The position numbers were made by a program, and so were the translations under genes. The notes under the pieces were generated by a model, which saw nothing but the letters and a program-made list of their open reading frames with translations, ran no database searches and had not been told where the DNA came from. This document shows positions 50,675 to 61,435 of a stretch of DNA of 64,000 nt, one piece after another. The stretch is from Rhodobacter sp. (GTDB taxonomy: Bacteria > Pseudomonadota > Alphaproteobacteria > Rhodobacterales > Rhodobacteraceae): positions 62,001 through 126,000 of the forward strand of contig JADCEN010000003.1 of the NCBI GenBank assembly GCA_020250175.1, given 5' to 3'. The stretch's first letter is position 1; each line of letters begins with the position of its first letter.

Positions 50675-51684
50675 CCATGACCACCGGCGTCCGGACGGGC
50701 CGCATCAGCCCCATCCGCCTGCTCAAACAGTTCGGACCGCTCCTTTTCCTTTTCGCGCTGATGCTGGTCTTCGCCCTGACGAACGAGGCGTTCCTGACAC
50801 AGCTCAACCTCTTCAACGTGGCCCGCCAGATCAGCATCACTGGCCTTATCGCGCTGGGAATGACCTTTGTCATCCTGACTGCAGGGATCGACCTGTCGGT
50901 GGGCGCGCTCCTCGCCTTTTGCGGGATGGTGGCGGCGGTCGTCGCAAAGGGGACGACCGCCAATACCCTCTCGCTCGGCACCACCGAGGCCTCGGGCTGG
51001 GGCTGGTCGGCGGCGCTGTTCGCGGCCGTCCTGGTGGGGACGGTGGCGGGCGCGATCCAGGGGGGGCTGATCACCCTGCTGAAGGTCCCGCCCTTCGTCG
51101 TCACGCTGGGCGGCCTAACGGTGTTTCGCGGCTTCACCCTGATGCTCTCGGGCGGTGGCCCCATCTCTGGCTTCTCGGCCGAAATGCGGTGGTTCGGCAC
51201 CGGCCTTGTGGGCCCGGTGCCCGTGCCCGTCATCATCTTCGTCTTTGCCGCGCTCCTCTGCCACATCGTGCTGCGCTACACACGCTTCGGTCGCGAGGTC
51301 TATGCTGTGGGCGGCAACGCCGAGGCGGCGCGCCTCTCGGGCATCCGCGTGGACCGCGTGCTGGTCGCCGTCTACATGATCGTTGGATTCTTCTGCGGCC
51401 TTGCCGCCTTCGTCCTCGCCGCGCGCCTTAACTCGGCCGAGGCGGTGGCGGGAATAGGGTATGAGCTGACCGTCATTTCGGCCGTGGTGATCGGCGGCAC
51501 CTCGCTGTTCGGCGGCATCGGCAGCATCGGGGGAACCGTGGTGGGCGCGGCACTGATCGGGGTGCTGGTGAACGGCCTCCAGCTCAACAACGTGTCGTCC
51601 TACACGCAGCAGGTGACCATCGGCCTCATCCTGATCGCCGCAGTGGCCTTCGACCGCTGGCTCAAGACCCGCTCCAGTGGATGA
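50671..51684 (+). CDS. Ribose/xylose-type ABC transporter permease
   Basis: A 337-residue permease of the RbsC/XylH type with about nine to ten membrane helices. Conserved blocks: LIALGMTFVILTAGIDLSVG, PPFVVTLGGLTVFRGFTLMLSGG, VYAVGGNAEAARLSGIRVDRV and GGTSLFGGIGSIGGTVVGAALIGVL. It completes the three-gene importer. The next feature is IS630 copy c, beginning about 170 bases later. Confidence 0.95.
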   Translation: MTMTTGVRTGRISPIRLLKQFGPLLFLFALMLVFALTNEAFLTQLNLFNVARQISITGLIALGMTFVILTAGIDLSVGALLAFCGMVAAVVAKGTTANTLSLGTTEASGWGWSAALFAAVLVGTVAGAIQGGLITLLKVPPFVVTLGGLTVFRGFTLMLSGGGPISGFSAEMRWFGTGLVGPVPVPVIIFVFAALLCHIVLRYTRFGREVYAVGGNAEAARLSGIRVDRVLVAVYMIVGFFCGLAAFVLAARLNSAEAVAGIGYELTVISAVVIGGTSLFGGIGSIGGTVVGAALIGVLVNGLQLNNVSSYTQQVTIGLILIAAVAFDRWLKTRSSG

Positions 51685-51853
51685 GGCGGTTGGTAAGGCC
51701 TCCTGCAACCGATGTCTTTTGCGCCCGAGAAACGCCGGGCCCTGCCACGGGCCTCAGCTTGGACCTCTGATGATATCGGCCGCCAGAGCGCGCCGCGCTC
51801 TCGACCATCCGTTCCATGGGTCATGTCGGACGCACTCGAACCAGTCCTGGCTG

Positions 51854-52626
51854 AAGCGTGTTGCGGCCATTCCTGTTCTGGAGTGCCATGCCTGTAGAGG
51901 TCTGAGTCCCCTGCCTGTGGCAGATGTTGGGGGACAAGGATGGGCAAGCCAATTCCTGTGGAGCTTCGTCAGCGCGTCGTTGATGTCGTTGAGGAAGGCC
52001 ACTCGCATCGTTCGGCGGCGGCGAAGTTCCGCGTATCGGTCAGGTTCGTCAACGACAGGGTGCTGCCAAGGCGCAGGACCGGGTCGCTTGATCCCCAGCC
52101 CCGGGGCAACGGCGGCGGGCGTGGTGGGCTGGACGCGCCCCGGGTCATCGGCGGGCCGATCAACCGCATGCACCATGCCGCTTGAACCGGCGGCGCGTCA
52201 TGGCCCATTCTTCGACCTTTACATCGAAACCCCACCGGCCCAGACCCAGCACAAGGGCGACGTGGTGATCCTGGATAGCCTTGCCACCCACCGCAGCCCG
52301 AAGGCCGCCGCGATCCTGAAAGACATCGGCGCATGGTTCCCGTTCTTGCCGCCAGACTCCCCCGACCTCAATCCCGTTGAAATCAATCGGGCATTCACCC
52401 GGACCAGTGGCGTTCATGCCCTCATGTTTGCCAGGCTCAAGGCCATTCGTCAGGAAATTGATCCCCCGGATCAATCTCTTGCCCTCTTCATTCCGAAAGA
52501 CCGCTGCCCGCACCTGAGACCCGCTCTGAAAGTCCGTCGGCCAGGTCTGCGACCTTTTCAAGGAAGAAGAGTGCCATAACCTCTGCAAAGCGGCAGGATG
52601 TGAAGCCGAATGAGCGCAACGCGCCC
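51854..52626 (+). mobile_element. IS630-family remnant, copy c (internally deleted)
   Basis: A 773-bp relic with left end AAGCGTGTTGCGGCCATT and right end complement GGGCGCGTTGCGCTCATT. The transposase begins at 51940 (GKPIPVELRQRVVDVVEEGH), is intact through the helix-turn-helix (SAAAKFRVSVRFVND), then joins directly to LDAPRVIGGPINR and stops. The C-terminal DDE part (GDVVILDSLATHRSPKAAAILKDIG...) and EEECHNLCKAAGCEAE follow in another frame. The junction is the same as in copy a, with an extra deletion of about 18 bases. The right end abuts the stop codon of the RND pump gene. Confidence 0.82.
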
Positions 52627-55600
52627 TAATGCGCCTGCGGTCCGATGCCGGGCGCTGATCCCGCCTTCGGCCCCTTGACCCATTCGCGCAGCGACTGGAA
52701 CACCACGTAAAGCGCGGGAACCACGAAAATGCCCACCAGTGCGGCCGCCAGCATGCCCCCCGCCACACCGGTGCCCACGGCCCGGCGCGAATACATCGAC
52801 GGCCCGACGGCGATCACCAGCGGGATCAGCCCGGCGATGAAGGCAAAGCTTGTCATCATCACCGCCCGGAACCGCGACCGCGCGCCATCAATCGCGGCCT
52901 CGACGATGGGCACCCCGGCCTCGCGCCGCGCCTTGGCGAATTCCACGATCAGGATCGCGTTCTTCGCCGCCAGCGCAATCAGCACCACCAGCCCGATCTG
53001 GGCATAGATATTGAAGGGCAGCCCCGCCAGAAGCAGCGATGCCATGGCCCCCGCCACCCCGAACACCACCGAAATCAGCACGGGCACCGGAATCGTCCAG
53101 CTTTCATACAGCGCCACCAGGAACAGATAGGCAAAGAGCAGCGCCAGCGCCAGAATGACCACCGTCTGCCCTGCCGCCTTCTTTTCTTCCAATGCGGTGC
53201 CGGTCCATTCAAAGGTATAGCCGTCGGGCAGGACCTGGGCCGAAACCGCCTCCATCGCCGCAAGCGCCTGCCCGGTCGAGGCATCGGCCGAAGGCGTGCC
53301 GCTGATCGTGGCCGACCGCACGTTGTTGTAGCGCTGCAGCGACAGCGGCCCCACGGCGTATTCCGCCTTGGCCACCGCCCCCACCGCAACCATCTGCCCG
53401 GTGTTGGAGCGCACGTGAATCCTTGCAATATCGTCGACAGAGGCGCGGTCACTTTCCCGCGCGGTGATCAGAACCTGCCAGGCCCGTCCAAACAGGTTGA
53501 AATCGTTGACGTAAACCGTGCCAAGCGTGGACTGGAGCGCATTGAACAAATCCGACAGCGACACACCCAGCGCATAAAGACGGTCGCGGTCGATATCCAG
53601 ATACACCTGCGGACTGTCTGCCGAGAAGGTGGTGTAGACGCCCGACAGATCCGGGTGCTGGTTGGCCGCCAGCGCCAGCCCGCGCGCGGTTTCCGCAAGC
53701 TCGGTCGCCGGTCTGCCTTGCGTATCGATCAGCTGATACTCAAAGCCCGACCCTGTCCCAAGGCCAGGGATGGGGGGCATGTTGAACGGGATCACCTGCG
53801 CCTCGCGCAGTTTCGCCCCCTCGATAAAGGCGTTGCGGATCGCCCAGAAGACGGATGTCTCGCGGGTCTTGCGGTCCGCGAAATCATCCATCGTCACCAT
53901 CGCAAAGGCTGCGTTCGATTTCGCCAGCCCGTCCAGCATCGAATAGCCTGTGACGGTGGTCACGCTTCTGACCCCTTCCAGCCCGGCCAGCATGGTTGCA
54001 ACACTGGCCTGCACCGCTTTGGTGCGGTTCACCGAAGCGGCGTCGGGAAGCCGGGTTTCCACCATGAAATATCCCTGGTCCTCGGCGGGAAGGAACCCCG
54101 ACGGGACCGTCTTGAACAGAAAACCCGTCAACAGGAACGCCGCCGCCACCAGCACGACACCGATCACGACGCGCCGGGCAATCGCCCCGGCAACATAGGC
54201 ATAGCCATCGCGCGCGCCGTCGATGCGCCGGGAAATCCAGCCCAGAACACCCTTCTTCGGCCCATGATGCGGCGACAGGATGATCGCGCACAGCGCCGGG
54301 GCCAGGGTCAGCGCATTGATCGCCGAAATCACCATCGCGACCGAAACCGTGACGGCAAACTGCTGGAACAACTGCCCCGAGATGCCGGGAATGAAGGCAA
54401 CCGGCACGAAGACCGACAGCAACACCAGCGTGATCGCCAGGATCGCCCCGGTAATTTCACCCATGGCAGTACTTGCCGCCCCGGCAGGTGACAGGCCGGG
54501 GTTCGCCGCCATCTTCGCTTCGACCGCCTCGACCACGACGATGGCATCATCCACCACGATCCCGATCGCCAGCACCATCGCCAGCAGCGACACGGTGTTG
54601 ATGGTGAAATCCAGGGCAAACATCACCGCAAATGTGCCCACCAGCGCCACCGGCACGGCAATCAGCGGAATGATCGTGGCCCGCAGGCTGCCAAGGAAGA
54701 TGAACACAACCAGCACGACCAGCACAAAGGCCTCGATCAGCGTGTGTTCAACCGACCTGATGCTTTCCTTCACAAAGACAGAACTGTCTGCGACGATCTC
54801 GTATTCGATCCCGGTTGGAAACGCCGCCGACAGCCGGGCCAGCGCGGATTTCACCCCGTCGGCCGCCGCCAGCGAATTTGCCCCCGGCGCAAGATAGATG
54901 CCCACCAGGGTCGCCGGTGCGCCGTTGAAGAAACTGCTGATGTCCGCGTTGCGCGACCCAAGCTCGACCTTGGCGATATCGTAAACCCTGACGGTGCTGC
55001 CATCCGCATTTGATCGGATGATGATCCGTCCGAACTCGTCGGGGTCCGTCAGCCGGCCCTGGGTCTGCACGTTCAGCTGCAAACCCGGGTCTTCTGTCAT
55101 CGGCTGGCCACCGACACGCCCGATGGCGGCCTGAAGGTTCTGGCTGCGCAGCGCTGCCGTCACATCGGCCGGCGTCAGGTTCATCGCCGTCAGCCTGTCA
55201 ACATCCAGGATGATCCGCATGGCGAATTCATCTCCGGCAAAGACCGTGGCATCCCCAACACCCGGCACACGCTTGAGCGTATCGACAATGTTGATCCGGG
55301 CATAGTTGGTCAGCGTCGGCCCGGTGATTGACGGATCACTGGAATGCAGCACCACACCCAGCAGCAGCGAGGCGGATTTCTTGGCAACCTTGATCCCGGT
55401 CTGCCTGACCTCTGACGGCAGCAGCGGCTCGGCCAGCGCCACGCGGTTCTGCACCAGAACCGTGGCAATATCGGGATCCGTGCCCACTTCGAACGAGATG
55501 TTCAGCGTATAGCTGCCATCCGCCCCGGAGGTCGATTTCATGTAGATCATGTTGTCGACGCCGATGACCTTGTCCTCGATCACCTGGGCCACGGTCGCTT

Positions 55601-55775
55601 CGGTCACTTCCGCCCCGGCGCCGGGATAGCTCGCGGTGACGCTGACCTGCGGCGGCACGATGTTGGGGAACTGCTCGACTGGCATCCGCGTCATCGCGAT
55701 CAGACCGGCAAGAAACAGCACGATCGAGATCACCCCGGCAAGCCGGGGGCGGGAAATGAAGGTATCGGCGATCAT
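52626..55775 (-). CDS. RND-family multidrug efflux pump, inner-membrane subunit (AcrB/MexB type)
   Basis: A 1049-residue hydrophobe/amphiphile efflux transporter with twelve membrane helices in two sets and two large periplasmic domains. Typical blocks: [41 protein letters not shown], the proton-relay region with [18 protein letters not shown], and [20 protein letters not shown]. The ATG at 55775 lies one base after the adaptor stop codon, so the two are cotranscribed. The outer-membrane channel (TolC/OprM type) is not nearby. Its last codon and stop sit at the junction with IS630 copy c. Confidence 0.95.
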   Translation of the reverse strand: MIADTFISRPRLAGVISIVLFLAGLIAMTRMPVEQFPNIVPPQVSVTASYPGAGAEVTEATVAQVIEDKVIGVDNMIYMKSTSGADGSYTLNISFEVGTDPDIATVLVQNRVALAEPLLPSEVRQTGIKVAKKSASLLLGVVLHSSDPSITGPTLTNYARINIVDTLKRVPGVGDATVFAGDEFAMRIILDVDRLTAMNLTPADVTAALRSQNLQAAIGRVGGQPMTEDPGLQLNVQTQGRLTDPDEFGRIIIRSNADGSTVRVYDIAKVELGSRNADISSFFNGAPATLVGIYLAPGANSLAAADGVKSALARLSAAFPTGIEYEIVADSSVFVKESIRSVEHTLIEAFVLVVLVVFIFLGSLRATIIPLIAVPVALVGTFAVMFALDFTINTVSLLAMVLAIGIVVDDAIVVVEAVEAKMAANPGLSPAGAASTAMGEITGAILAITLVLLSVFVPVAFIPGISGQLFQQFAVTVSVAMVISAINALTLAPALCAIILSPHHGPKKGVLGWISRRIDGARDGYAYVAGAIARRVVIGVVLVAAAFLLTGFLFKTVPSGFLPAEDQGYFMVETRLPDAASVNRTKAVQASVATMLAGLEGVRSVTTVTGYSMLDGLAKSNAAFAMVTMDDFADRKTRETSVFWAIRNAFIEGAKLREAQVIPFNMPPIPGLGTGSGFEYQLIDTQGRPATELAETARGLALAANQHPDLSGVYTTFSADSPQVYLDIDRDRLYALGVSLSDLFNALQSTLGTVYVNDFNLFGRAWQVLITARESDRASVDDIARIHVRSNTGQMVAVGAVAKAEYAVGPLSLQRYNNVRSATISGTPSADASTGQALAAMEAVSAQVLPDGYTFEWTGTALEEKKAAGQTVVILALALLFAYLFLVALYESWTIPVPVLISVVFGVAGAMASLLLAGLPFNIYAQIGLVVLIALAAKNAILIVEFAKARREAGVPIVEAAIDGARSRFRAVMMTSFAFIAGLIPLVIAVGPSMYSRRAVGTGVAGGMLAAALVGIFVVPALYVVFQSLREWVKGPKAGSAPGIGPQAH

Positions 55776-55776
55776 G

Positions 55777-56928
55777 TCAGCCTTCCCCGGCCAGTGCGGC
55801 ATTCACCGTGGCCCCGGGACGGGCCTTGTTGATCCCTTCGGTGATCACACGCTCGCCCACCGCAAGCCCGCCGCCGACAACCGCATGGCCGCCGGTGACC
55901 CGGGTCAGGTCGATGCGGCGCTGTTCCACCAGGCCGGCACTGTCCACCACCAGCACATAGGGGCCGGTCAGGTCGCGCTGCACTGCCTGCTGGGGAACGG
56001 TCAGCACCGGGTCCGGCGTGCCGCCGGTCAGTTCCACCGACACCAGCGATCCGTCGCGCAACAGCCCGTCCGGGTTCGCAAACACGGCGCGGATCAGCAC
56101 CGTGTCGGTGCCCGCGTCGACCGTAACATCCGAAAAGTCCACCTTGCCGGTCAGCGCATAGGCCGACCCGTCTGCCAGATACAGCTGCACCGGCCCCACA
56201 TCGTCTGTCGATTCGCCCCCTGTTGCAGCCCGGTAGGCCAGCAGGTCACGTTCGGTCACGGGGAATTCCACAGTCATCGGATCGGTCCGCACCAGCGTCA
56301 CCAGCGGCCCCGAATCGGGGCCGATCAGCGCGCCCACATCAAGGGACGACAGGCCCACGCTGCCAGCGAACGGGGCCTTCACCTCGGTATAGGACAGGTT
56401 CAGCGCCGCCACATCGCGCTGTGCCATGACACCCTTGACATCAGCCGAGGCACGGGCCGCTTCGGCCCGTGCCTTGTCCAGCATCGACTGCGGCACGGCG
56501 TTCCTGGCCACCAGTTCCGTCTGCCGGACCAGTTCAAGGTTGGCCAGCGTCTCTGTCGCTTGCGCTGCCGCCAGGGATGCCTCGACCTGTGCCAGCGTGG
56601 CCCGGTACGCTTCCGGTTCGATCCGGAACAGGACATCGCCTTCGGCCACGAGCCCGCCTTCGGTGAAGCCGCGTTCGTCAACAAAGCCGCTGACCCGCGC
56701 CCGAAGGTCAACCTTCTGCACCGCCACGGCGCGTCCCACGAAGCTGGCCGATTGCGCCAGTTGCATTTCTTCCGCCGCCGCCACGACCACCGCCGGGGCC
56801 GATGCACCCTCTGGCGTGGTCTGGGCAACCCCGCAGCCTGCCCCCAGAACGACCGCCGCAGCAAAGGCAAGACATCCGGCAGGGCGGATGAACCTGCCAT
56901 GACAAACACCCGAAAAGACACTGACCAT
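55777..56928 (-). CDS. RND efflux pump periplasmic adaptor (membrane fusion protein)
   Basis: A 383-residue HlyD/AcrA-type adaptor. The N-terminus has a signal with a lipobox (VVLGAGC, Cys about residue 32), followed by a barrel-sandwich/lipoyl domain ([34 protein letters not shown]), an alpha hairpin (about 110-170) and beta-barrel and membrane-proximal domains. It links the pump to an outer-membrane channel. The ATG at 56928 was chosen as directly preceding the signal sequence; an in-frame ATG at 56961 is also possible. No regulator is adjacent. Confidence 0.92.
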   Translation of the reverse strand: MVSVFSGVCHGRFIRPAGCLAFAAAVVLGAGCGVAQTTPEGASAPAVVVAAAEEMQLAQSASFVGRAVAVQKVDLRARVSGFVDERGFTEGGLVAEGDVLFRIEPEAYRATLAQVEASLAAAQATETLANLELVRQTELVARNAVPQSMLDKARAEAARASADVKGVMAQRDVAALNLSYTEVKAPFAGSVGLSSLDVGALIGPDSGPLVTLVRTDPMTVEFPVTERDLLAYRAATGGESTDDVGPVQLYLADGSAYALTGKVDFSDVTVDAGTDTVLIRAVFANPDGLLRDGSLVSVELTGGTPDPVLTVPQQAVQRDLTGPYVLVVDSAGLVEQRRIDLTRVTGGHAVVGGGLAVGERVITEGINKARPGATVNAALAGEG

Positions 56929-57100
56929 GATCCGCAGCCCTTGTTCCCGATGTGCAGACACTATGCAGCTTTGGGCGGGCTGTCACCTCCCAAGGGGGGC
57001 GACCGTCAGGAGGGGGCGGCAGGTTGCCGCGCTATTTCCTTGCAGTTATGCAGGGTTTACGCGACAGTCATGTCATATCCAACCCGACAGGATCACGATT

Positions 57101-57622
57101 ATGAAACACTGGTTTATTCTTCTTCTCGCCGGACTCGTCGCCATTCTGGGCGGCATCTTCGCCCTGTTCAATCCGATCGAGGCGACTTTTGCCGCGACCC
57201 GGATCGTGGCCTTTATCTTCATCATCATGGGGGCCCTGCAGATTGTCGCGGCCTTTGGCGATCTTGGCCTTGGCGCCCGGATCTGGACGGCGGCCCTGGG
57301 CGCGCTGGCGATCGTGATCGGCGTCTGGATCATCGGCAATCCGATCGAAGGGACAATGGTCCTGACATGGACCATCGGTCTGCTGTTTCTGGTGGAAGGC
57401 ATCGTCAAGATCGTGCTGGCCTTTGCCGCACGCGGGACCGGGTACTTCTGGATGCTGCTGCTGACCGGGGCCGTATCGGTTCTGCTGGCGGGCATGATCC
57501 TGTCGCGCTTCCCGGCCTCGGCCCTGACGATACCCGGCATCCTGCTGGCGGTTGACCTGATCTCGACCGGCGTGGCGATGGCGGCGCTGGCGCTGCACTT
57601 CAGATCACGCCGGACGGCCTGA
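57101..57622 (+). CDS. HdeD-family membrane protein
   Basis: A 173-residue protein with six membrane helices in the repeated pattern of the HdeD/DUF308 family (LLLAGLVAILGGIFALFNP, IFIIMGALQIVAA, ILSRFPASALTIPGILLAVDLISTG). Members are associated with acid or stress resistance in enterobacteria; no mechanism is certain. The ATG at 57101 begins the first helix. Divergent from the efflux operon, followed 20 bases later by a PerM-family gene, so probably cotranscribed with it. Confidence 0.9.
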   Translation: MKHWFILLLAGLVAILGGIFALFNPIEATFAATRIVAFIFIIMGALQIVAAFGDLGLGARIWTAALGALAIVIGVWIIGNPIEGTMVLTWTIGLLFLVEGIVKIVLAFAARGTGYFWMLLLTGAVSVLLAGMILSRFPASALTIPGILLAVDLISTGVAMAALALHFRSRRTA

Positions 57623-57642
57623 CGGAACAGGGGGCGGGTTTC

Positions 57643-58689
57643 ATGCAGAACGCGCCCCTTCTCAACCTTGTTCTGGCTGTCGCGCTGGTCGGCATGATCG
57701 GCTGGCTTCTGGTGATCGGCCAGCCCATTATCCTGCCCGTCGTCATGGCGATCATTGCCGTCTACGTCCTGACCACGGCGGCCGAGGCCCTTGGACGGGT
57801 GCCGGTGATCGGGCGTCTGCCGGGCGTGGCGCGGCACGGGCTGGTGCTGCTGGGCTTCACGCTGGCGGCGGTGGCGCTGGCGCTGGTGGTGACGGTGACG
57901 CTGGAACAGCTTACCGCCGTCATTCCGCGCTACCAGAGCAACCTTGAAACCCTGATCGCCCGGGCGGCAGATATCGGCGGAATCGAGCACCCGACCTGGG
58001 ACGATATCGTCGAGGCAACGCTGGGCAAGATGAACCTTCAGGCGATCCTGCTGCGCACGCTCGGCGGTCTGACCAGCCTTGGTCTGACGGTGTTCCTGGT
58101 GGTGATCTACGCCGCCTTCCTGATGGGGGAACGCGGCTCGCTGGCCCCCAAGCTGGCCGCTGCCTTTCCGCGTGGCGATCAGGCGGAGCTGACCGAGCGC
58201 ATCCTGCGCGACATCAACCGCAGGATTGGCGATTACCTGGCCATCAAGACGCTGATCAACATGATCCTCGCCACGGTGTCCTTCGTGATACTCTGGGGCA
58301 TGGGGGTGGATTTCGCGCTGTTCTGGGCGGTGGTGATCGGCCTGTTCAACTACATCCCCTATGTCGGGTCGATTGTGGGCGTGGCGCTGCCGGTCGTGTT
58401 GTCGCTGGCGCAGTTCGGATCCTTCGGAACCACGGCGGCGCTGGCGGCGCTTCTGATGACGGCGCAGGCATGGGTCGGCAATATTCTTGAACCGCGGATG
58501 ATCGGGCGACAGCTGAACCTGAGCCCCTTCGTGGTGCTGCTCGCCCTGTCGGTCTGGTCATCCCTGTGGGGCCTGCCGGGGGCCATTTTGGCCATTCCGA
58601 TGACCTCGATGCTGGTCATCATCTGCGCGGCCTTCGGGCCGACGCGCTTTGTGGCGGTGCTGCTGGCCGGGGCGTTGAAGAAAAGCTGA
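57643..58689 (+). CDS. AI-2E/PerM-family membrane protein
   Basis: A 348-residue membrane protein with about eight helices of the AI-2E transporter (TqsA/PerM) family: N-terminal paired helices, a helical periplasmic domain (about 85-150) and the conserved C-terminal core IGLFNYIPYVGSIVGVALPVVLSLAQ and IGRQLNLSPFVVLLALSVWSSLWGLPGAILAIPM. Family members export small molecules or exchange ions; a signalling role should not be assumed. A 20-base gap links it to the HdeD-family gene. Confidence 0.92.
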   Translation: MQNAPLLNLVLAVALVGMIGWLLVIGQPIILPVVMAIIAVYVLTTAAEALGRVPVIGRLPGVARHGLVLLGFTLAAVALALVVTVTLEQLTAVIPRYQSNLETLIARAADIGGIEHPTWDDIVEATLGKMNLQAILLRTLGGLTSLGLTVFLVVIYAAFLMGERGSLAPKLAAAFPRGDQAELTERILRDINRRIGDYLAIKTLINMILATVSFVILWGMGVDFALFWAVVIGLFNYIPYVGSIVGVALPVVLSLAQFGSFGTTAALAALLMTAQAWVGNILEPRMIGRQLNLSPFVVLLALSVWSSLWGLPGAILAIPMTSMLVIICAAFGPTRFVAVLLAGALKKS

Positions 58690-58698
58690 TCGCGGCGC

Positions 58699-58716
58699 GG
58701 CGCGCCTCTGCGCGCC
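58699..58716 (+). terminator. Hairpin after the PerM-family gene
   Basis: A 7-bp perfect stem GGCGCGC-ctct-GCGCGCC, 9 bases after the stop codon, without a T-run; likely terminator of the HdeD-PerM unit. The rest of the 322-base gap to 59011 holds short GC-rich repeats (ggcac four times near 58738-58757) but no recognisable gene. Confidence 0.55.
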
Positions 58717-59011
58717 CGTGAACGGCATCGCAGCGGCGGCACGGCACGGCACGGCTCGAGGCACCTTGCAGCTACCCCAAGCCGATGGCAGGGCCGCACG
58801 CGGCCGGTGTCGTACCCGACCGCACCGGCACCTGCCCGCCTGACGGCAGGGGCCGCTTACCGTCAACAGGGCCGGTGCGGCGGCGGCTCTTGCGCATAAG
58901 GAGTCCAGCATCCATGCCACACAGCGCCCGGAAAGGGGCCAAAGCGCATCCGGGGCGCGGCGAAACGCAAGCGGGGCATTTCCGCACTCCGGCGCTGTCA
59001 GGGCCGCAGGA

Positions 59012-60412
59012 TCATGCGGTTTCGGGCGATGCCCCGATCAGGGCAACGACCTGCGCCACCCGGGCCTTCAGACCGGCCTCTTGCCCCCTTGCTTCGACAT
59101 TCAGGCGCAGCAGCGGCTCGGTATTCGACCGGCGCAGGTTCAGCCGCCAGTCGTCAAAGGCAAGGCTCAGACCATCGGTTTCGTCCCGCGCGGGCACTTT
59201 TGAGGCAAAGGCCGCCTCGATGCGCGCGATGGCTGCACCCGGATCATCAAGGCGGAAGTTGATCTCGCCGGAAGAGGGAAAGGCCGCCATGCGGTCCGAC
59301 ACCAGCCCTGACAGGGGTTTTCCCGAACGCCCGACCAGTTCGGCCACCAAAAGCCAGGGGATCATCCCGCTGTCGCAGCACATGAAGTCGCGGAAATAGT
59401 GATGCGCCGACATCTCGCCGCCATAGATGGCACCGGTATCGCGCAGCGCCTGCTTCAGAAAGGCATGCCCGGTGCGGGCCTGCACGGCGTGGCCACCCGC
59501 CTTTGCCACAATGTCCTGCGTGTTCCAGATCACGCGCGGGTCGTGGATGATCGTGGCACCCGGCTGTCTGGCCAGAAACGCCTGCGCCAGCAGACCCACG
59601 ATGTATTCGCCGGGAATGAAGCGCCCGGTGTGATCGAACAGAAAGCAGCGGTCGAAATCGCCGTCCCAGGCAACGCCCATATCCGCCCTGGCGGCAACGA
59701 CCGCAGCGGCAGTGGCGGGCCGGTTTTCCGGCAGCAGCGGATTGGGAATGCCGTTCGGAAACGTCCCGTCCGGTTCGTGGTGCATCCGCACGAAACGCAG
59801 CGGCACCCCCGCCGCATCCAGCGCCGACGCTATGGCATCAAGGGTCGGGCCGGCGGCCCCGTTGCCGGCGTTGACAAGGATGGTCAAGGGGCGGAACGCC
59901 GCCGGATCGACAAAGGACAGTACCCGCGCGACATAGGCGGCGCGCGCACCATCGCCCTGACGGACCCGGCCACCGGGGACGACCGGCAGCGCGTCTGCTT
60001 CGGCAAGGTCCCTGATCCGCGCCAGTCCCGTTGCCGCATCAAGGGGGGCTGACCCCTTCTGCACCAGCTTCATGCCGTTGTAATCGATGGGATTGTGCGA
60101 TGCTGTCACTTCAATCCCGCCGTCAGCCGCGAAATGGGTGACGGCAAAGTACATCTCTTCGGTCCCGCACAGGCCAAGGTCGATCACCTCGGCCCCGCCC
60201 GCCACCAGCCCGTTGATGCAGGATTGCAGCAGACCCCCCGAAGAGGCCCGGCAATCGCGCCCCACAACGACCCGGCGGGCACCCAGCGCCGCCACAAAGG
60301 CACGACCGACCCGCCGCGCGATGTCTTCGTTCAACTCTGTGCCCAGACGGCCCCGGATATCATAGGCCTTGAAGCATGTCAGATCGGTCACTGCCTGGTC
60401 CAGCCCTTGCAT
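59012..60412 (-). CDS. manB: Phosphomannomutase/phosphoglucomutase
   Basis: A 466-residue alpha-D-phosphohexomutase of the ManB/AlgC type, interconverting hexose 6- and 1-phosphates for cell-surface polysaccharide precursors. N-terminal [11 protein letters not shown]; active-site serine loop TASHNP with Ser105; metal loop DGDFDRC; substrate loop GEMSAHHYF; phosphate-binding loop [14 protein letters not shown]. All catalytic loops are present. The ATG at 60412 gives the usual length; an in-frame codon further upstream would add about 36 unmatched residues. It is transcribed alone; 288 bases of gene-free DNA separate it from the tRNA gene. Confidence 0.93.
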   Translation of the reverse strand: MQGLDQAVTDLTCFKAYDIRGRLGTELNEDIARRVGRAFVAALGARRVVVGRDCRASSGGLLQSCINGLVAGGAEVIDLGLCGTEEMYFAVTHFAADGGIEVTASHNPIDYNGMKLVQKGSAPLDAATGLARIRDLAEADALPVVPGGRVRQGDGARAAYVARVLSFVDPAAFRPLTILVNAGNGAAGPTLDAIASALDAAGVPLRFVRMHHEPDGTFPNGIPNPLLPENRPATAAAVVAARADMGVAWDGDFDRCFLFDHTGRFIPGEYIVGLLAQAFLARQPGATIIHDPRVIWNTQDIVAKAGGHAVQARTGHAFLKQALRDTGAIYGGEMSAHHYFRDFMCCDSGMIPWLLVAELVGRSGKPLSGLVSDRMAAFPSSGEINFRLDDPGAAIARIEAAFASKVPARDETDGLSLAFDDWRLNLRRSNTEPLLRLNVEARGQEAGLKARVAQVVALIGASPETA

Positions 60413-60700
60413 GGCGTTGCATATCAGCCTGCAGAAACACGAAAGACCCGTCAGGTCAACCGCGCCGCTTGCCCGTCCTGTTCCCGGTGGCGCCACTGGC
60501 GAGACCCCCCGGAAAGACACAGGGTTTGCCTGCGCAGGTGGCCCGGACGGTGCGGCACAGCTGCGGGCTTGCGCCGCCCTGTCAGGCGCTGGACAGGGCC
60601 ATCAGACCGCCGCACGGCAGGCAGCACCCTGCCCGTCACGCGGGGGCGGTCATGACCGCACAAGGAATGCCGGGCGATCTGCCCGCTTCAACGGATATGG

Positions 60701-60773
<73 letters not shown>

Positions 60774-60827
60774 ATTGCGGCGTTATCTGGCGGACGGGGC
60801 TGGGGTTGTCAAGGCGGGCGCAGGCGG

Positions 60828-61274
60828 TCAGGCCGGGTGCGGCAGGGACTGGCGGACGAAGGCCGCGATCTCGGCGGCGGGGCGCGCCCCGGTCAGGCGG
60901 GCCACCTCGCGGCCCCGATGGTAAAGGATCAGCAGCGGAATGCCCCGGATGCCCAGACGGTCCGAAACCTCCGGGTGGTCTTCGGTATTGATCTTTGCCA
61001 GACGGGCCACCTGCGCAAGGGTGGCGGCGGCACGCGCAAACTCGGGTGCCATCGCGCGGCAGGGGCCGCACCAGGGGGCCCAGTAATCGACCAGCAGCGG
61101 CAGATCATCGCCGCGCGTCGCCTTGTCATGGATGCGCAGGTCCAGTTCGGCCACCTTGCCGGTCACCAGCGGATCGCGGCAATGGCCGCATTTCGGCTGA
61201 TCGGCCAGCCGGGCGACCGGAACGCGGTTGGTCTGGCCGCAGGTGGTGCAGGTCAGCTTGACAGCCTCTGACAT
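60828..61274 (-). CDS. trxC: Thioredoxin 2-type protein (TrxC)
   Basis: A 148-residue cytosolic thioredoxin with an N-terminal zinc ribbon (Cys9-x2-Cys12 and Cys29-x2-Cys32) and a thioredoxin fold with the active site WCGPC (Cys69, Cys72). The cis-proline region is GIPLLILY. This layout is that of thioredoxin 2, an oxidative-stress disulfide reductase. It follows gcvP in the same direction but across a strong inverted repeat, so it probably has its own promoter in the AT-rich stretch 61285-61315. Confidence 0.93.
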   Translation of the reverse strand: MSEAVKLTCTTCGQTNRVPVARLADQPKCGHCRDPLVTGKVAELDLRIHDKATRGDDLPLLVDYWAPWCGPCRAMAPEFARAAATLAQVARLAKINTEDHPEVSDRLGIRGIPLLILYHRGREVARLTGARPAAEIAAFVRQSLPHPA

Positions 61275-61370
61275 CGCGCCCCCTACATTTAGATTTCAGA
61301 ATATCATATATGGATAAAGCCCCGGCGTTCAAGACGCGAAACGCCCCCGACTTTCACCGCGCCGGGGACG

Positions 61371-61414
61371 AATTTTCTGCGAAAATTCAGGCGCGGAAAT
61401 TTTCGCAGAAAATT
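61371..61414 (-). terminator. 17-bp inverted repeat after gcvP
   Basis: AATTTTCTGCGAAAATT (61371-61387) and its exact complement (61398-61414) with a 10-base spacer, 22 bases after the gcvP stop codon. Each arm is itself nearly self-complementary. Immediately beyond is another inverted repeat, CCCCGGCG (61320-61327) / CGCCGGGG (61360-61367). Together they probably end gcvP transcription before the thioredoxin gene. Confidence 0.7.
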
Positions 61415-61435
61415 TGCAGTCGGCTGCGGGCCGCC

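Noticed and set aside
42402-52626. A functional composite transposon carrying the APC operon or the sugar importer
   Set aside because: All three IS630 copies are defective and in the same orientation, and clean target duplications are not seen, so only IS-mediated rearrangement is supported.
55636-57555. A 639-codon open frame on the plus strand across the adaptor gene and the divergent promoter
   Set aside because: It runs antisense through the adaptor gene and in another frame through the HdeD-family gene; composition is not protein-like.
58738-58757. Short tandem ggcac repeats as a possible phase-variation tract
   Set aside because: Only about four imperfect 5-base units, in a gap with no gene start or promoter that they could switch.
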